64,000 nucleotides of DNA from Pseudooceanicola nanhaiensis (GTDB taxonomy: Bacteria; Pseudomonadota; Alphaproteobacteria; Rhodobacterales; Rhodobacteraceae), in NCBI RefSeq assembly GCF_020171315.1, contig NZ_JAIUZP010000001.1, positions 124,001 through 188,000 on the forward strand, read 5' to 3'. Below the pieces are notes generated by a model. That model did no database searches and was not told the origin of the DNA. It saw only the letters and a list, made by a program, of their open reading frames with translations. Made by a program: the position numbers and the translations under genes. Shown here one piece after another: positions 1 to 9,561 of the stretch (positions are counted from its first letter, which is position 1; each line of letters begins with the position of its first letter).

Positions 1-333
1 AGCAATGACGGTGATCGCATCCCCCAGCGGCGCCCAGGACAGCAGCAGCGTCCAGACACCCCAGCGGCTGTACCACTCCTGTGCGCGGGTCAGCTGCGCC
101 TCGCTCACCGGGAACCAGCGACGGTGGCGGTAGTGCTCGATCCCGCGGCCCAGGGCATAGTTCACGGCCGAGCCGAGCGTGTTGAAGAGGCTGGCCACGA
201 CGATCAGGGGGACGAGGGGGGCCGTGCCCTGGGTCTGGAAGGCGGCAAAGACCACCTCGGACTGGAAGGGCAGCAGGGTCGCGGCGCCGAAGGCGGCGAG
301 GGCCATGGTGGCCAGGGCGGCAAGCGGTGTCAT
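1..333 (-). CDS. YqaA/DedA-like inner membrane protein (C-terminus cut off)
   Basis: Only the first 111 residues lie in the window; the gene runs off the left edge. Reading the minus strand from the ATG at 333 gives MTPLAALATMALAAF, then LLPFQSEVVFAAL, a hydrophobic run (PLIVVASLFNTLGSAVNYALGR) and later WTLLLSWAPLGDAITVIA. The LPFQSE-like start, the GSxxNYxLGR segment and the WAPLGDxxT segment are characteristic of YqaA, a SNARE-associated/DedA-related (VTT-type) membrane family. Members are thought to take part in lipid or membrane homeostasis; the exact substrate is unknown. Family call fairly sure, function not. Confidence 0.8.
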   Translation of the reverse strand, partial: MTPLAALATMALAAFGAATLLPFQSEVVFAAFQTQGTAPLVPLIVVASLFNTLGSAVNYALGRGIEHYRHRRWFPVSEAQLTRAQEWYSRWGVWTLLLSWAPLGDAITVIA

Positions 334-516
334 GCGCTTTCACTTGGCTGCGATGGTCCGGGCGTCAAGGCGGGGCAGCGGGGGCGGGACGTCGGGCAGG
401 TGTCCCGGGATGGCGCGGGGCTGGCAAATGGCTTGTCCCTCTGCGCCGGTCGGCGGGGACTGTCCGTCAGTCCCGCGTCCCGTGAACCGGGGCCGGTTAG
501 GGCCGGCCCCAGCTAT

Positions 517-1095
517 TTAGTGATTGGCGACCGCGCGCACGCGCTCGTCATCGTTGTTGTGGCTTTCGCGCGGAGGGCGGCCGATGACTTCCTTCAGCTC
601 GTCGAGCTCGATGAAGTTGTCGGCCTGGCGGCGCAGTTCGTCAGCGATCATCGGGGGCTGCGAGCGGATGGTCGAGACCACCGAAACGCGCACGCCCTGA
701 CGTTGCAGGCTTTCCACCAGCGGGCGGAAGTCCCCGTCGCCCGAGAAGAGCACGATGTGATCGACGCGGGGGGCCAGTTCCATGGCATCGACGGTCAGTT
801 CGATATCCATGTTGCCCTTGACCTTACGCCGGCCCTGGCTGTCCGTGTATTCCTTGGCGGGTTTGGTCACCATGGTGAAGCCGTTGTAATGCAGCCAGTC
901 CACCAGAGGCCGGATCGGAGAGTATTCGTCGTTCTCCAGCAGGGCGGTGTAGTAGAAAGCTCTCAGCAGTTTGCCGCGACGCATGAATTCCTGACGCAGC
1001 AATTTATAGTCGATATCGAAGCCGAGTGCCTTCGCGGCGGCGTACAAGTTGGACCCATCGATGAACAGCGCCAGCCGTTCGTCCTTGTAAAACAT
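517..1095 (-). CDS. LabA/DUF88-type NYN domain protein
   Basis: A 192-residue protein of the NYN (PIN-like) nuclease fold. The acidic residues expected for metal binding are present: LFIDGSNLY near residues 10-17 (D13), NMDIELTVD near 96-103 (D97) and LFSGDGDF near 116-123 (D120, D122). The family includes LabA and predicted RNases, so a role in RNA processing or turnover is likely but not shown. The ATG at 1095 is chosen because AAAGGTAG lies just upstream and the conserved domain starts right after it; the frame stays open further upstream without similarity. Transcribed divergently from folK across about 145 bases. Confidence 0.85.
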   Translation of the reverse strand: MFYKDERLALFIDGSNLYAAAKALGFDIDYKLLRQEFMRRGKLLRAFYYTALLENDEYSPIRPLVDWLHYNGFTMVTKPAKEYTDSQGRRKVKGNMDIELTVDAMELAPRVDHIVLFSGDGDFRPLVESLQRQGVRVSVVSTIRSQPPMIADELRRQADNFIELDELKEVIGRPPRESHNNDDERVRAVANH

Positions 1096-1239
1096 AAAAC
1101 TACCTTTCCGGTCAAAATCCCGCACGCCTGTCCGTGAGTGTGTGAGTGGTAATGAATTCAGCGGCGGAATAAGGGTTGAAAAATAGAAGTGCTTCACTCT
1201 TACCGCAAGAGTGGTACCCCGTCCAAAAGTATAGGTTGA

Positions 1240-1806
1240 ATGAAGTTTATGGGAAGTTATCTCGTCGCCTTCGGTGGAAATCTGCACTCGCATGTCGGGA
1301 AACCCCTTGAAACCTTGCATGCTGCGGTTGCGGCACTGGCGGAAAACGGCGCAAATATTCGTAAAATCAGTAGGTTTTATCGTACCCCGTGTTTCCCGGC
1401 CGGGGCAGGACCGGACTACGTGAACGGGGCGCTCGAGGCCGAATCATCCCTCGAACCGGGGGCTTTCCTCGCGCTTCTGAACCAGATCGAATCACGCTTC
1501 GGCCGCGAACGCGCCAGCCGGTGGGCCGGGCGGACGCTGGATCTGGACGTCATCGCCCACGGCCAGACGGTGCTGCCCGACGCGGGCACACAGGGCTGGT
1601 GGCGGCGGCTTCCGATGGAGGATCAGCAGCGTCTTGCGCCGGACCGGCTGATTCTGCCGCATCCCCGTTTGCAGGACCGGGCCTTCGTGCTGGTTCCGCT
1701 GATGGACGTCGCCCCGCACTGGCGTCATCCGCTTCTCGGTGGTAGTATAGCGGAAATGTGTGCGGATCTGCCCGACGAGGACCGGAGATCCGTCGTCCCG
1801 CTGTGA
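1240..1806 (+). CDS. folK: 2-amino-4-hydroxy-6-hydroxymethyldihydropteridine pyrophosphokinase
   Basis: HPPK transfers pyrophosphate from ATP to 6-hydroxymethyl-dihydropterin in folate synthesis, in the cytoplasm. The 188-residue product has the N-terminal YLVAFGGN strand-loop, a FYRTPCFPAGAGPDYVNGA segment and the signature GRTLDLDVIAHG (residues 97-108), whose DLD aspartates bind magnesium. The ILPHPRLQDRAFVLVPL tail is also typical. The first ATG (1240) has only a weak ribosome site; a second ATG at 1249 would give a start closer to the family norm. It is first of a co-directed series with rpoZ, rsh, DUF2062 and pdxJ, an order common in Rhodobacterales. Confidence 0.93.
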   Translation: MKFMGSYLVAFGGNLHSHVGKPLETLHAAVAALAENGANIRKISRFYRTPCFPAGAGPDYVNGALEAESSLEPGAFLALLNQIESRFGRERASRWAGRTLDLDVIAHGQTVLPDAGTQGWWRRLPMEDQQRLAPDRLILPHPRLQDRAFVLVPLMDVAPHWRHPLLGGSIAEMCADLPDEDRRSVVPL

Positions 1807-1879
1807 CTCTTGCCTTGTCAATAGACAGCAGGGGCTTTACACACACATCCTCTAGCCGCCCAAAGACCGGAGTGCCCCC

Positions 1880-2233
1880 ATGGCCCGAGTTACCGTTGAA
1901 GATTGCGTCGACAAGGTTCCGAACCGGTTCGAGCTTGTCCTGCTTGCCGCTCATCGTGCGCGCGAGATTTCGTCCGGCGCCGCGATCACCGTGGACCGCG
2001 ACAACGACAAGAACCCGGTGGTGAGCCTGCGTGAAATCGCGGACGAGACCCAATCCGCCGACGAGCTGCGCGAGCGCCTGATCGAGGCCAACCAGAGCCA
2101 GATCGAGGTCGACGAGCCCGAGGACGACAGCATGGCCCTGCTGATGGGCGCCGAGGCAGACCGCCCGGCCGAGGACGACATGTCCGAGGAAAAACTGCTG
2201 CGCGCCCTGATGGAAGCACAGGGGCAGGGCTGA
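1880..2233 (+). CDS. rpoZ: RNA polymerase omega subunit
   Basis: The 117-residue product begins [20 protein letters not shown] and continues [14 protein letters not shown], the conserved omega core that wraps the C-terminus of beta-prime and helps assemble RNA polymerase. The second half is acidic (EVDEPEDDS), as in other alphaproteobacterial omegas. It lies 73 bases after folK and 34 bases before rsh. The close link with a ppGpp synthetase gene matches many proteobacteria, where omega also contributes to a ppGpp binding site. Confidence 0.96.
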   Translation: MARVTVEDCVDKVPNRFELVLLAAHRAREISSGAAITVDRDNDKNPVVSLREIADETQSADELRERLIEANQSQIEVDEPEDDSMALLMGAEADRPAEDDMSEEKLLRALMEAQGQG

Positions 2234-2267
2234 CCGGGTCAGCCCTCGAGGGGAAAGGCGCAAGAAT

Positions 2268-4427
2268 ATGACGTCCGCCGACGATCTGGTTGGTCTGGTC
2301 CGCGCCTACAACCCGAAATCCAATGCAGACCTGATCCGCGCGGCCTACGAGTTCGGCCGCGCGATGCACGAGGGGCAGTTCCGCCACTCGGGTGAACCCT
2401 ATTTCACCCATCCCGTCGCGGTTGCCGTGATCCTCACCCAGCAGAAGCTGGACGACGCGACGATCATCACCGCGCTGCTGCACGACACGATCGAAGACAC
2501 CAAGGCCTCCTACACCGAGGTGGCCGAGAAGTTCGGCCGCGAGATCGCGGACCTTGTCGATGGCGTCACCAAGCTGACCAACTTGCAGCTCTCCTCGAAG
2601 GAGACCAAGCAGGCCGAGAACTTCCGCAAGCTCTTCATGGCGATGTCCCGCGATCTGCGGGTGATCCTCGTCAAGCTGGCCGACCGGCTGCACAACATGC
2701 GCACGATCAAGTCCATGCGCCCCGAGAAACAGGCCCAGAAGGCCTGGGAGACGATGGACATCTTCGCACCCCTCGCGGGCCGCATGGGCATGCAGTGGAT
2801 GCGCGAGGAACTGGAAGATCTCGCCTTCAAGGTGCTGAACCCCAAGGGTCGCGACAGCATCATCCGCCGCTTCGTCACGCTTCAGAACGAGGCCGGCGAC
2901 GTCGTGGAGCGGATCAAGACCGACATGCGCAGCCTGCTGGCCGAAAGTGCCATCGAGGCCGAGGTCTTTGGCCGGGCCAAGAAGCCCTATTCCATCTGGC
3001 GCAAGATGGAAGAGAAGAGCCAGGGGTTCTCGCGCCTGTCGGACATCTACGGCTTCCGGATCATCACCCGGACCGAGGATGATTGTTACCGGGCGCTTGG
3101 CGTGATCCACCGCCGCTGGCGCTCTGTGCCGGGCCGCTTCAAGGATTACATCAGCCAGCCGAAATCCAACGGCTACCGCTCGCTCCACACCACCGTGTCG
3201 GGCCGCGACGGCAAGCGGGTGGAGGTGCAGATCCGCACCATCCAGATGCACGAGGTCGCAGAGGCCGGCGTCGCCGCCCACTGGTCCTACCGCGACGGGA
3301 TCCGGGCCGAGAACCCCTTTGCCGTCGATCCCGCCAAGTGGATCGCCTCGCTCTCCGAAAGCTTCACGGCCGAGGACGATCACGAGGATTTCTTCGAGGC
3401 GGTCAAGCTGGAGATGTACACCGACAAGGTGTTCTGCTTCACGCCCAAGGGCGAGGTGGTCAAGCTGCCGCGCGGCGCCACGCCCATCGACTTCGCCTAT
3501 GCGATCCACACACGGATCGGCAACGCCTGCGTCGGTGCCAAGATCGACGGCATGCGGGTGCCGCTCTGGACCCGGATCAAGAACGGCCAGTCGGTCGAGA
3601 TCATCACCGCCGAAGGCCAGATGCCGCAGGCCACCTGGCTCGACATCGCCCATACCGGCAAGGCCAAGACCGCCATCCGCCGCGCCCTGCGCGAGGTGGA
3701 TCGGGAACGCTTCATCAAGCTGGGCCGCGAACTGGCGCGGGTCGCCTTTGAACACGTCGGCCGCAAGGCCACCGACCGCGCGCTGGAGACCGCCGCCGAC
3801 AAGCTGCGCCTTGCAGGCCCGGACGAACTGTTGGCGCGACTCGGTTCGGCGGAACTCTCCGGCCGCGAGGCCGTCAGCGCCGTCTATCCCGATCTGGCCC
3901 CGGTCGAGGGCGAGGCGGTGGAGTGGGACCGCGCGGTGATCGGCCTGTCCGAGGGCCAGAGCTTCGAACGCGCCAACTGCTGCCAGCCGCTGCCGGGCGA
4001 ACGGATCGTGGGCATCACCTTCCGCGGGCGGGGCGTCGTCGTCCATGCCATCGACTGCGAGTCGCTGGCCGCCTACGAGGATCAACCCGACCGCTGGATC
4101 GACCTGCACTGGCACGATGGCAAGCACCAGGCGATCTATCCGGTGACGCTGGAGATCACGCTGCGCAACGATGCCGGGGTCCTTGGCCGGATTTGCACGT
4201 TGATCGGCGAGCAGAAGGCCAATATTTCCGACATGACTTTCAGGGATACGAAACCTGACTTTCACAAAGTGGAAATAGATCTGGAACTGCGGGACGCTGA
4301 GCACCTGCATACCATCACGTCGGCCCTTGCGGCAGAAAACGACGTGGCTGCCATTGAACGACGCCGACGGCCGGTCTACGCCGACCGGCCCGCCGAAACG
4401 ACAGAAGGAGAGACCGTTGGTCTTTAA
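2268..4427 (+). CDS. Bifunctional (p)ppGpp synthetase/hydrolase, RelA/SpoT family
   Basis: A full-length 719-residue RSH enzyme that makes and degrades the stringent-response alarmone. Visible in order: the HD hydrolase domain with FTHPVAVAV near residue 46 and HDTIED at 72-77; the synthetase domain with YGFRIITR near 261 and PGRFKDYI at 288-295 (the RxKD form seen in bifunctional enzymes, versus ExDD in synthetase-only RelA); a TGS domain starting near 385 (VFCFTPKGEVVKLPRGATP); and a C-terminal ACT domain (LEITLRNDAGVLGRICTLIG) near 625. As the only RSH here it probably does both jobs. Its stop overlaps the DUF2062 start by 11 bases, suggesting translational coupling. Confidence 0.96.
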   Translation: MTSADDLVGLVRAYNPKSNADLIRAAYEFGRAMHEGQFRHSGEPYFTHPVAVAVILTQQKLDDATIITALLHDTIEDTKASYTEVAEKFGREIADLVDGVTKLTNLQLSSKETKQAENFRKLFMAMSRDLRVILVKLADRLHNMRTIKSMRPEKQAQKAWETMDIFAPLAGRMGMQWMREELEDLAFKVLNPKGRDSIIRRFVTLQNEAGDVVERIKTDMRSLLAESAIEAEVFGRAKKPYSIWRKMEEKSQGFSRLSDIYGFRIITRTEDDCYRALGVIHRRWRSVPGRFKDYISQPKSNGYRSLHTTVSGRDGKRVEVQIRTIQMHEVAEAGVAAHWSYRDGIRAENPFAVDPAKWIASLSESFTAEDDHEDFFEAVKLEMYTDKVFCFTPKGEVVKLPRGATPIDFAYAIHTRIGNACVGAKIDGMRVPLWTRIKNGQSVEIITAEGQMPQATWLDIAHTGKAKTAIRRALREVDRERFIKLGRELARVAFEHVGRKATDRALETAADKLRLAGPDELLARLGSAELSGREAVSAVYPDLAPVEGEAVEWDRAVIGLSEGQSFERANCCQPLPGERIVGITFRGRGVVVHAIDCESLAAYEDQPDRWIDLHWHDGKHQAIYPVTLEITLRNDAGVLGRICTLIGEQKANISDMTFRDTKPDFHKVEIDLELRDAEHLHTITSALAAENDVAAIERRRRPVYADRPAETTEGETVGL

Positions 4428-5064
4428 ACGCCGCGACAAACGGCCATTCTGGATCATCCTTCGGGATTTCCTGTGGCCTCGCGGCGGGTGGACCCGGGCC
4501 TTTCACTACGTCAAGCATCGCCTCCGCCGTCTGCCGGACACGCCGCACCGCATCGCGCGGGGCATCGCGGCGGGGGTCTTCACCGTCTTCACGCCGTTCT
4601 ACGGGCTGCATTTCGTGGTCGCCGCCACGCTGGCCTGGATCCTGCGGGGCAATATCCTCGCAGCCCTGCTGGGGACCTTCGTCGGCAACCCGCTGACCTA
4701 TATCCCGATCGGGGTGATCTGCCTGCAAACCGGGCATTTCCTGCTGGGACGTCCGCCCCGCCCCGAGGGCGAGATCCGCGACGGGATCGCGATCAAGTTT
4801 CTCCATGCCGCGGACGACCTTCAGGACAATTTCGCCGCGATCTTCACCGATCGGCACGCGGAATGGCACGGGCTGTCGATCTTCTACCACGAGATTTTCT
4901 TCCCCTACCTGATCGGCGGGATCATCCCGGGGCTCATCGCGGCGGCAGCGGCCTATTACGTCAGCCTTCCACTGATCAAGGCCTATCAGGCCCGGCGGCG
5001 CGGTGCTATTCAGGCCAAGCTGAAGGCCATCAAGGCCAAGACCCACAAGGTCGAGGGCCGCTGA
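4417..5064 (+). CDS. DUF2062 membrane protein
   Basis: A 215-residue DUF2062 protein with membrane segments around the [19 protein letters not shown] and [20 protein letters not shown] motifs and a third near the C-terminus ([20 protein letters not shown]). The PxxG and TFVGNPLT elements are the family hallmark; its biochemical role is unknown. The start is taken as TTG at 4417: AGAAGGAG sits 6 bases upstream and the conserved part ([10 protein letters not shown]) begins immediately, whereas upstream ATGs lack a ribosome site and lie inside rsh. It sits between rsh and pdxJ as in related genomes. Confidence 0.85.
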   Translation: MVFKRRDKRPFWIILRDFLWPRGGWTRAFHYVKHRLRRLPDTPHRIARGIAAGVFTVFTPFYGLHFVVAATLAWILRGNILAALLGTFVGNPLTYIPIGVICLQTGHFLLGRPPRPEGEIRDGIAIKFLHAADDLQDNFAAIFTDRHAEWHGLSIFYHEIFFPYLIGGIIPGLIAAAAAYYVSLPLIKAYQARRRGAIQAKLKAIKAKTHKVEGR

Positions 5065-5086
5065 GACCTGCACGACAGGAGAGACC

Positions 5087-5836
5087 ATGAACGACGCCCC
5101 CAAACTGCGCCTTGGCGTGAACATCGACCATGTCGCCACTGTCCGTAACGCCCGTGGCGGTGCCTACCCCGACCCGCTGCGCGCCGCGAAACTGGCCGAG
5201 GACGCCGGTGCGGACGGGATCACCGCCCACCTGCGCGAAGACCGCCGCCACATCTCTGACGCCGACATCGACGGGCTGATGGAGGTGCTGACGGTGCCAC
5301 TGAACTTCGAGATGGCCGCGACGGACGAGATGCAGGCCATCGCCCTGCGCCACAAGCCCCACGCCGTCTGCATCGTCCCCGAGAAGCGCGAAGAGCGCAC
5401 GACCGAAGGCGGGCTGGAAGTGGCGCGCGAAGAGAACAAGCTGGCGCATTTCATCGCCCCCCTGCGCGAAGCCGGCTGCCGCGTTTCCATCTTCATCGCC
5501 GCGGACCGTCCCCAGATCGAGGCCGCGCACCGCATCGGTGCCGAAGTGATCGAACTGCACACCGGCGCCTATTGTGATGCCCATGCCGAGGGCCGTTTCG
5601 ACGAGCGGGATGCGGAACTGAAGCGCCTGCGCGAAATGGCCACCTTTGCCCATTCTCTGGGGCTCGAGGTCCATGCCGGCCACGGGCTGACCTACGAAAC
5701 CGTGGCCCCCATCGCCGCCTTCCCCGAGGTGCGCGAACTGAACATCGGCCACTTCCTCATCGGCGAGGCGATTTTCCGCGGCTTGCAGCCCGCGATTGCC
5801 GAGATGCGCCGCCTGATGGACGAGGCCCGCGCCTGA
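5087..5836 (+). CDS. pdxJ: Pyridoxine 5'-phosphate synthase
   Basis: PdxJ condenses 1-deoxyxylulose 5-phosphate with 3-amino-2-oxopropyl phosphate to pyridoxine 5'-phosphate, the last ring-forming step of the DXP-dependent vitamin B6 route. The 249-residue product has the N-terminal [19 protein letters not shown] block, the [16 protein letters not shown] block and the C-terminal [16 protein letters not shown] phosphate-binding region, all diagnostic. The ATG has a strong GACAGGAGAGACC upstream. In many alphaproteobacteria acpS follows pdxJ; here the next gene (lpxK) is convergent, so this operon ends at pdxJ. Confidence 0.97.
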   Translation: MNDAPKLRLGVNIDHVATVRNARGGAYPDPLRAAKLAEDAGADGITAHLREDRRHISDADIDGLMEVLTVPLNFEMAATDEMQAIALRHKPHAVCIVPEKREERTTEGGLEVAREENKLAHFIAPLREAGCRVSIFIAADRPQIEAAHRIGAEVIELHTGAYCDAHAEGRFDERDAELKRLREMATFAHSLGLEVHAGHGLTYETVAPIAAFPEVRELNIGHFLIGEAIFRGLQPAIAEMRRLMDEARA

Positions 5837-5842
5837 GGTACA

Positions 5843-5866
5843 GGGGCGGGCTGCAAGGCCCGTCCC
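5843..5866. terminator. Possible bidirectional hairpin between pdxJ and lpxK
   Basis: GGGCGGGC and GCCCGTCC can form an 8-base stem (one mismatch) round a TGCAAG-type loop, 7 bases after the pdxJ stop and before the convergent lpxK stop. There is no T-tract, so a terminator role is only suggested by position. Confidence 0.35.
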
Positions 5867-5929
5867 GACCTGCCGGAGCGGGGGCATTCCCCCGGTCCGA
5901 TCCTGCCGTACGGCTCCGCCTTGCGCCTG

Positions 5930-6943
5930 TCAGCGCGCGCCCGGCCCTGTTTCCCCGAAAAGACGATCCAGCGCACTGTCGAGCGCGGCATCCTCCGCGA
6001 TCTCCAGCCGGACCGGCAGAGAAAGCACCCGGGGCCGCATCTCTGCGGGCAGCCGGACGGCATCCTTCTCGGTCGTGACCAGCTGCGCGCCCAGCCGGGC
6101 GGCATCCCGTTCCAGCCGATGCAGCAGGGCGCTGCCCAGCTTCTGGTGATCGCCAAGCGCATGGGTTGCCACCAGATCGGCGCCGAGGCCGCGGAGCGTG
6201 GCAAAGAACTTCTCCGGGTGGCCGATGCCCGCGAAGGCGACGAAGGGCTGCCCGGTCCAGTCCATCCCGGTCTGAAGCGGCGCAAGGTGGCCGCGCAGAT
6301 GGGGCAGGGATATCGCGGCGCCCCAGTCGCGCTCAAACGCGTGCTGCGCTGTCTCCGGCCCGATCGACAGCAGCAGGTCTGCCCGGGCCAGTCCCGTCTC
6401 GACAGGTTCGCGCAGGGGGCCGGCCGGCAGGCAGCGCCCGTTGCCGAAACCGCGCGCCGCATCCACCACGATGAGGGAGAGGTCCTTGGTCAGGGTCGGG
6501 TTCTGGAACCCGTCGTCCAGCACGATGGCCTGCGCCCCGGCCGCGACGGCGGCGGCGGCACCGGCGGCCCTGTCACGGGCGATCCAGGTGGGGGCGAAGG
6601 CGGCCAGAAGCTGCGGCTCGTCGCCGGTTTCGCCGGCGCTGTGGCGCATCAGGTCGACCTGAACCGGCCCTTCAAGCGTGCCGCCATGGCCGCGGCTGAC
6701 CGCATGGGCCCGGATGCCCCGCGCCTGAAGCCGCATCAGCATGTCGATGGCGGTGGGCGTCTTGCCTGTGCCGCCCGCGTTCAGGTTGCCGATGCAGATC
6801 ACCGGCACGCCCGGCGCGATGCCCCTATCGCCTTCGAGCCGCCGCGCGGTGGCATGGGCATAGACCTGCCCCAGCGGGGAGAGCAGTCGCGCGCGCCAGT
6901 CGGGCTGATCGGGTGGGGTGAACCAGAAACGGGGGGCGTGCAT
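5930..6943 (-). CDS. lpxK: Tetraacyldisaccharide 4'-kinase
   Basis: LpxK phosphorylates the 4' position of the lipid A disaccharide at the inner membrane. The 337-residue protein starts [21 protein letters not shown] and has the P-loop [14 protein letters not shown] at residues 52-65, which follows an N-terminal hydrophobic patch as in the family, then RGHGG near 84 and [20 protein letters not shown], the conserved DDGFQ box. Its ATG shares one base with the waaA stop (TGATG), so the two are coupled; both enzymes act in Kdo-lipid A assembly. Confidence 0.95.
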   Translation of the reverse strand: MHAPRFWFTPPDQPDWRARLLSPLGQVYAHATARRLEGDRGIAPGVPVICIGNLNAGGTGKTPTAIDMLMRLQARGIRAHAVSRGHGGTLEGPVQVDLMRHSAGETGDEPQLLAAFAPTWIARDRAAGAAAAVAAGAQAIVLDDGFQNPTLTKDLSLIVVDAARGFGNGRCLPAGPLREPVETGLARADLLLSIGPETAQHAFERDWGAAISLPHLRGHLAPLQTGMDWTGQPFVAFAGIGHPEKFFATLRGLGADLVATHALGDHQKLGSALLHRLERDAARLGAQLVTTEKDAVRLPAEMRPRVLSLPVRLEIAEDAALDSALDRLFGETGPGAR

Positions 6944-8160
6944 CAGGTCTCTTTCCGCTGGTCCAGCAGGTCCTGGACGAGGTCCAGCACCCGGTCCGTC
7001 ACCTCGGCGCCCTCGGTCGCCACGGTCCAGGCGGCATGGGCCATGGCGGCGGCCTGATCGGGGGCGGTGAGGCGCGACACGGCGGCCGACAGCGTCTCGG
7101 CATCACGGACGATCCGGGCGCCCATGGCCTGTGCGAGGCGGGAATAGGAATCGAGGTAGCGGCTCACGTTGGGCCCGTAGAGGATCGCGGAGCCGAGGGC
7201 CGCGGGCTCGAACGGGTTGCGCCCGCCGTGGCCGGGCGTCAGCGACGAGCCCATGAAACTGATCGGCGAAAGCCGGTACCAGAGCCCCATTTCGCCCCAT
7301 GTGTCGGCCAGCAGGATCTGGGTGTCCTCGCGCAGCACGTCGCCCTCGGACCAGACGCCAAGGCGCCAGCCCTCGCGCCGCAGCTGCGTGGCCATGGCGG
7401 GGCCCTGTTCCTCGTCGTCGGGGACGATGATCAGCAGCAGCCGGTGGGCATAGCGGTTGGCCTGCCGGTGGGCGCGGGTCACGGTTTCCAACTCGTCGGG
7501 CTGGATGCGGGCGGCCAGCCAAACCGGACGCGTGCCCAACTCACGCGCCAGCGACTCGCGCTCGCCCATGTCGCAGGGTAGGGCGGCGCCGCCCTCCAGC
7601 ATCGGGCCGGTGATCGAGATGCGCTGCGGATCGACGCCCAGCCGGCGCAGGCGGCGCGCGGCATTTTCCGAGGCGGTCAGCAGGGCATGGAACGAGGCGG
7701 TGACGGAGCGGCCCATGCTGGGCAGCCAGCGCCAGCGCAACTCGTCAAAGGCGTCTTCCTCGGCATCGACGAGGATCATCGGGATCTGCGCCTTGCCCGC
7801 ATGGGTGATCAGCGCGGGCCGCAGGTGGCCATTGGTCCAGAGCCCGACGGAGGGCCGCCAATGGGACAGGAACCGGGTGATGGCCTCGGTGTTCTCGGGC
7901 GGGGCCGGGGCCCAGATCAGGCCCGGCTTGAGGCGCGGCAGGGGGCGGATGCCCTCCGAGGCCGTGATGACCATCGACAGGCCGGGGCGCTGCGCGATCA
8001 GGCGCTCGCCCAGTTCAGCCAGCGCGGGGAGGCTGCGCCCACGGGCGGCATGGGCCCAGATGACCGGCCCCTCGGGCCGGTCGGGGCCGGGATCGTAGCC
8101 CTCGCGGAGGCCACGCCCCGCCAGCGCCATGTAGGCGGCCAGACTGACGGAGCGGCTCAT
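6943..8160 (-). CDS. waaA: 3-deoxy-D-manno-octulosonic acid (Kdo) transferase
   Basis: A 405-residue GT30-family Kdo transferase that adds Kdo to lipid IVA using CMP-Kdo. Recognisable parts are the acceptor-side stretch [21 protein letters not shown], the [18 protein letters not shown] block, [20 protein letters not shown] and the C-terminal donor-side [24 protein letters not shown]. The usual WaaA phrase is EVELWP; here it reads VGLWTNG, an unusual variation at that place, so the acceptor or product pattern could differ. It heads a coupled pair with lpxK and follows DUF4170 by 6 bases. Confidence 0.88.
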   Translation of the reverse strand: MSRSVSLAAYMALAGRGLREGYDPGPDRPEGPVIWAHAARGRSLPALAELGERLIAQRPGLSMVITASEGIRPLPRLKPGLIWAPAPPENTEAITRFLSHWRPSVGLWTNGHLRPALITHAGKAQIPMILVDAEEDAFDELRWRWLPSMGRSVTASFHALLTASENAARRLRRLGVDPQRISITGPMLEGGAALPCDMGERESLARELGTRPVWLAARIQPDELETVTRAHRQANRYAHRLLLIIVPDDEEQGPAMATQLRREGWRLGVWSEGDVLREDTQILLADTWGEMGLWYRLSPISFMGSSLTPGHGGRNPFEPAALGSAILYGPNVSRYLDSYSRLAQAMGARIVRDAETLSAAVSRLTAPDQAAAMAHAAWTVATEGAEVTDRVLDLVQDLLDQRKET

Positions 8161-8166
8161 GCTGGA

Positions 8167-8412
8167 TCAGTTGCCCAGTTCTTCGGTCGAGGACGCCGCC
8201 ATCTCCTCGTCGCGCAGGCGATGCAGGTGCGCGATGTAGTAGCGGGTGTGGGCGTCGTCGACCGTGCGCTGTGCCTCGGCCTTCCAGGCGTCATAGGCGG
8301 CGGCGTAATTCGGGTACATGCCGACGATGTGGAGGTTCTCGACGTCCTTGAAGACGTTCTTCGACGGGTCGACGAGCTCGCCCCCGAAAACCAGATGCAG
8401 GCGTTGGGTCAT
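8167..8412 (-). CDS. DUF4170 small protein
   Basis: An 81-residue cytoplasmic protein of the alphaproteobacterial DUF4170 family, recognisable by RLHLVFGGELVDPSKNVFKDV and IVGMYPNYAAAYDAWKAEAQRTVDDAHTRYYIAHLHRL. Function unknown; the family is regularly found beside waaA and cysQ, as here. ATG at 8412 with GGAAAG upstream on the minus strand. It ends 6 bases before waaA, so the two are probably cotranscribed. Confidence 0.88.
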   Translation of the reverse strand: MTQRLHLVFGGELVDPSKNVFKDVENLHIVGMYPNYAAAYDAWKAEAQRTVDDAHTRYYIAHLHRLRDEEMAASSTEELGN

Positions 8413-8760
8413 GGCACTTCCTTTCCGGCAGGACGGGCGCAGTCCACGCTGGTCTGGCCCGATATCAAGCGACCTGCGGCCTCCCCGCCCGCGTGGCGCT
8501 TCTGGCGCCAAAATATCCGTCCGGGCGGGGGGTGCAAGCGATCCGGTCCCCTCGGGGGCCAGCAAAACGGCACTTCGGGGAAATTTCCCGTGCGCTGCCG
8601 TTGCGTGAGGACGCTGTTCATGGGGCGCACAGCCCCTGACCCGCGCGCAGAAAATTCTTCGAAGAATTTTCCCAAGAATTTTCGAAAATTCTTGGGTGCC
8701 GGCCGGGGCGGTTCGGGGCGGGCCTGACCTGGCAGGGTGCGACCGGGCAGGGTGCCCCTG
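8413..8760. other. Gene-free stretch between DUF4170 and cysQ
   Basis: About 350 bases with no credible gene. The part nearest cysQ holds the double palindrome listed separately (8650-8696). The part nearest DUF4170 is GC-rich and should carry its promoter or leader; I could not pick out a clear -35/-10 pair. Confidence 0.6.
8650..8696. repeat. Double-palindrome repeat, family A copy 1
   Basis: Two abutting perfect palindromes: GAAAATTCTTC/GAAGAATTTTC (8650-8671) and CCAAGAATTTTC/GAAAATTCTTGG (8672-8695). The identical 47-base sequence recurs at 14465-14511. It is AT-rich in a very GC-rich setting and lies downstream of the cysQ stop codon. Confidence 0.9.
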
Positions 8761-9561
8761 TCAGGGTGTCAGCGCGGCCAGCAGGGCACCGTGCAGCCCG
8801 GGGGCCGAAGCGACGACGCCCTTAACCTGCGGGTGCGGATTGTTGAACCGCAGCGTGCCGCCCCGCCGGTCCGAGGTCGTGGCCCCGGCCTCGCGCAGGA
8901 TCAGGTCGCCCGCGGCAATGTCCCATTCCCAACTGTCGCGCAGGGTGAGCATGGCATCGAAACGCCCCTCGGCCACCAGCGACAGCCGGTAGGCCAGCGA
9001 GGGCCGGTAGTGGCGGATCAGTTGCGGCACCGCCCCGCGCCAGTTCTGGGGATCCCATGCCGGTTTCGCGGCCAGCAGCGTGGCGCCGTCCAGCGAGTCG
9101 CGCTCCGAGGCGCGCATCGGCCGGTTGTTCAGCCGGGCGCCCTGACCGCGGGCCGCGGCATAGAGCTTGCCCTTCACCGGCAGGTAGACCACGGCGGCCA
9201 CCACCTCGCCCCGCTCTGCCACGGCCAGCGAATGCGCCCAGGAGCCGGAGCCCTCGATGAAACTGCGGGTGCCGTCGATCGGATCGACGATGAAGACGCG
9301 GTCGCACCGCAGCCGCGCCTCGCTGTCGGTGCTCTCTTCCGAGAGCCAGCCATAGTCGGGACGGGCCCCGCGCAGCTCCCGCTCCAGCATCTCGTTCACG
9401 GCCATGTCGGCCTCGGTCACGGGGCCGAGGTTGCCGGGTTTGTCCCAGGCGCGGGCCGTGGGGCCGGTGTATTGCAGGGCCACGCGGCCTGCCTCCCGCG
9501 CGGCCTCGGCCAGCAGGGTCAGGTCGGCAAGATCCCGGGCGGTGGGGTCAGGTGCCTGCAA
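8761..9561 (-). CDS. cysQ: 3'(2'),5'-bisphosphate nucleotidase, inositol monophosphatase family
   Basis: A 266-residue FIG-superfamily phosphatase. Metal-binding motifs are in place: LSEES near residues 73-77, VDPIDGTRSF at 92-101 and WEWDIAAGDLILREAG near 212. CysQ-type enzymes hydrolyse PAP to AMP and so relieve sulfate assimilation of PAP inhibition; closely related family members act on inositol phosphates, so substrate is inferred. It overlaps the end of pmbA by 14 bases. The pmbA-cysQ-DUF4170-waaA-lpxK run is a conserved Rhodobacterales block. Confidence 0.85.
   Translation of the reverse strand: MQAPDPTARDLADLTLLAEAAREAGRVALQYTGPTARAWDKPGNLGPVTEADMAVNEMLERELRGARPDYGWLSEESTDSEARLRCDRVFIVDPIDGTRSFIEGSGSWAHSLAVAERGEVVAAVVYLPVKGKLYAAARGQGARLNNRPMRASERDSLDGATLLAAKPAWDPQNWRGAVPQLIRHYRPSLAYRLSLVAEGRFDAMLTLRDSWEWDIAAGDLILREAGATTSDRRGGTLRFNNPHPQVKGVVASAPGLHGALLAALTP

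Noticed and set aside
1986-4457. Long open frame (over 800 codons) antisense to the rsh gene
   Set aside because: It mirrors rsh in a high-GC genome where the antisense frame is rarely stopped. It has no ribosome site, no domain match, and low-complexity His/Asp-rich sequence. The same holds for long antisense frames over leuS (16852-19491), gcvP (49713-52817) and mrcA (54582-57101).
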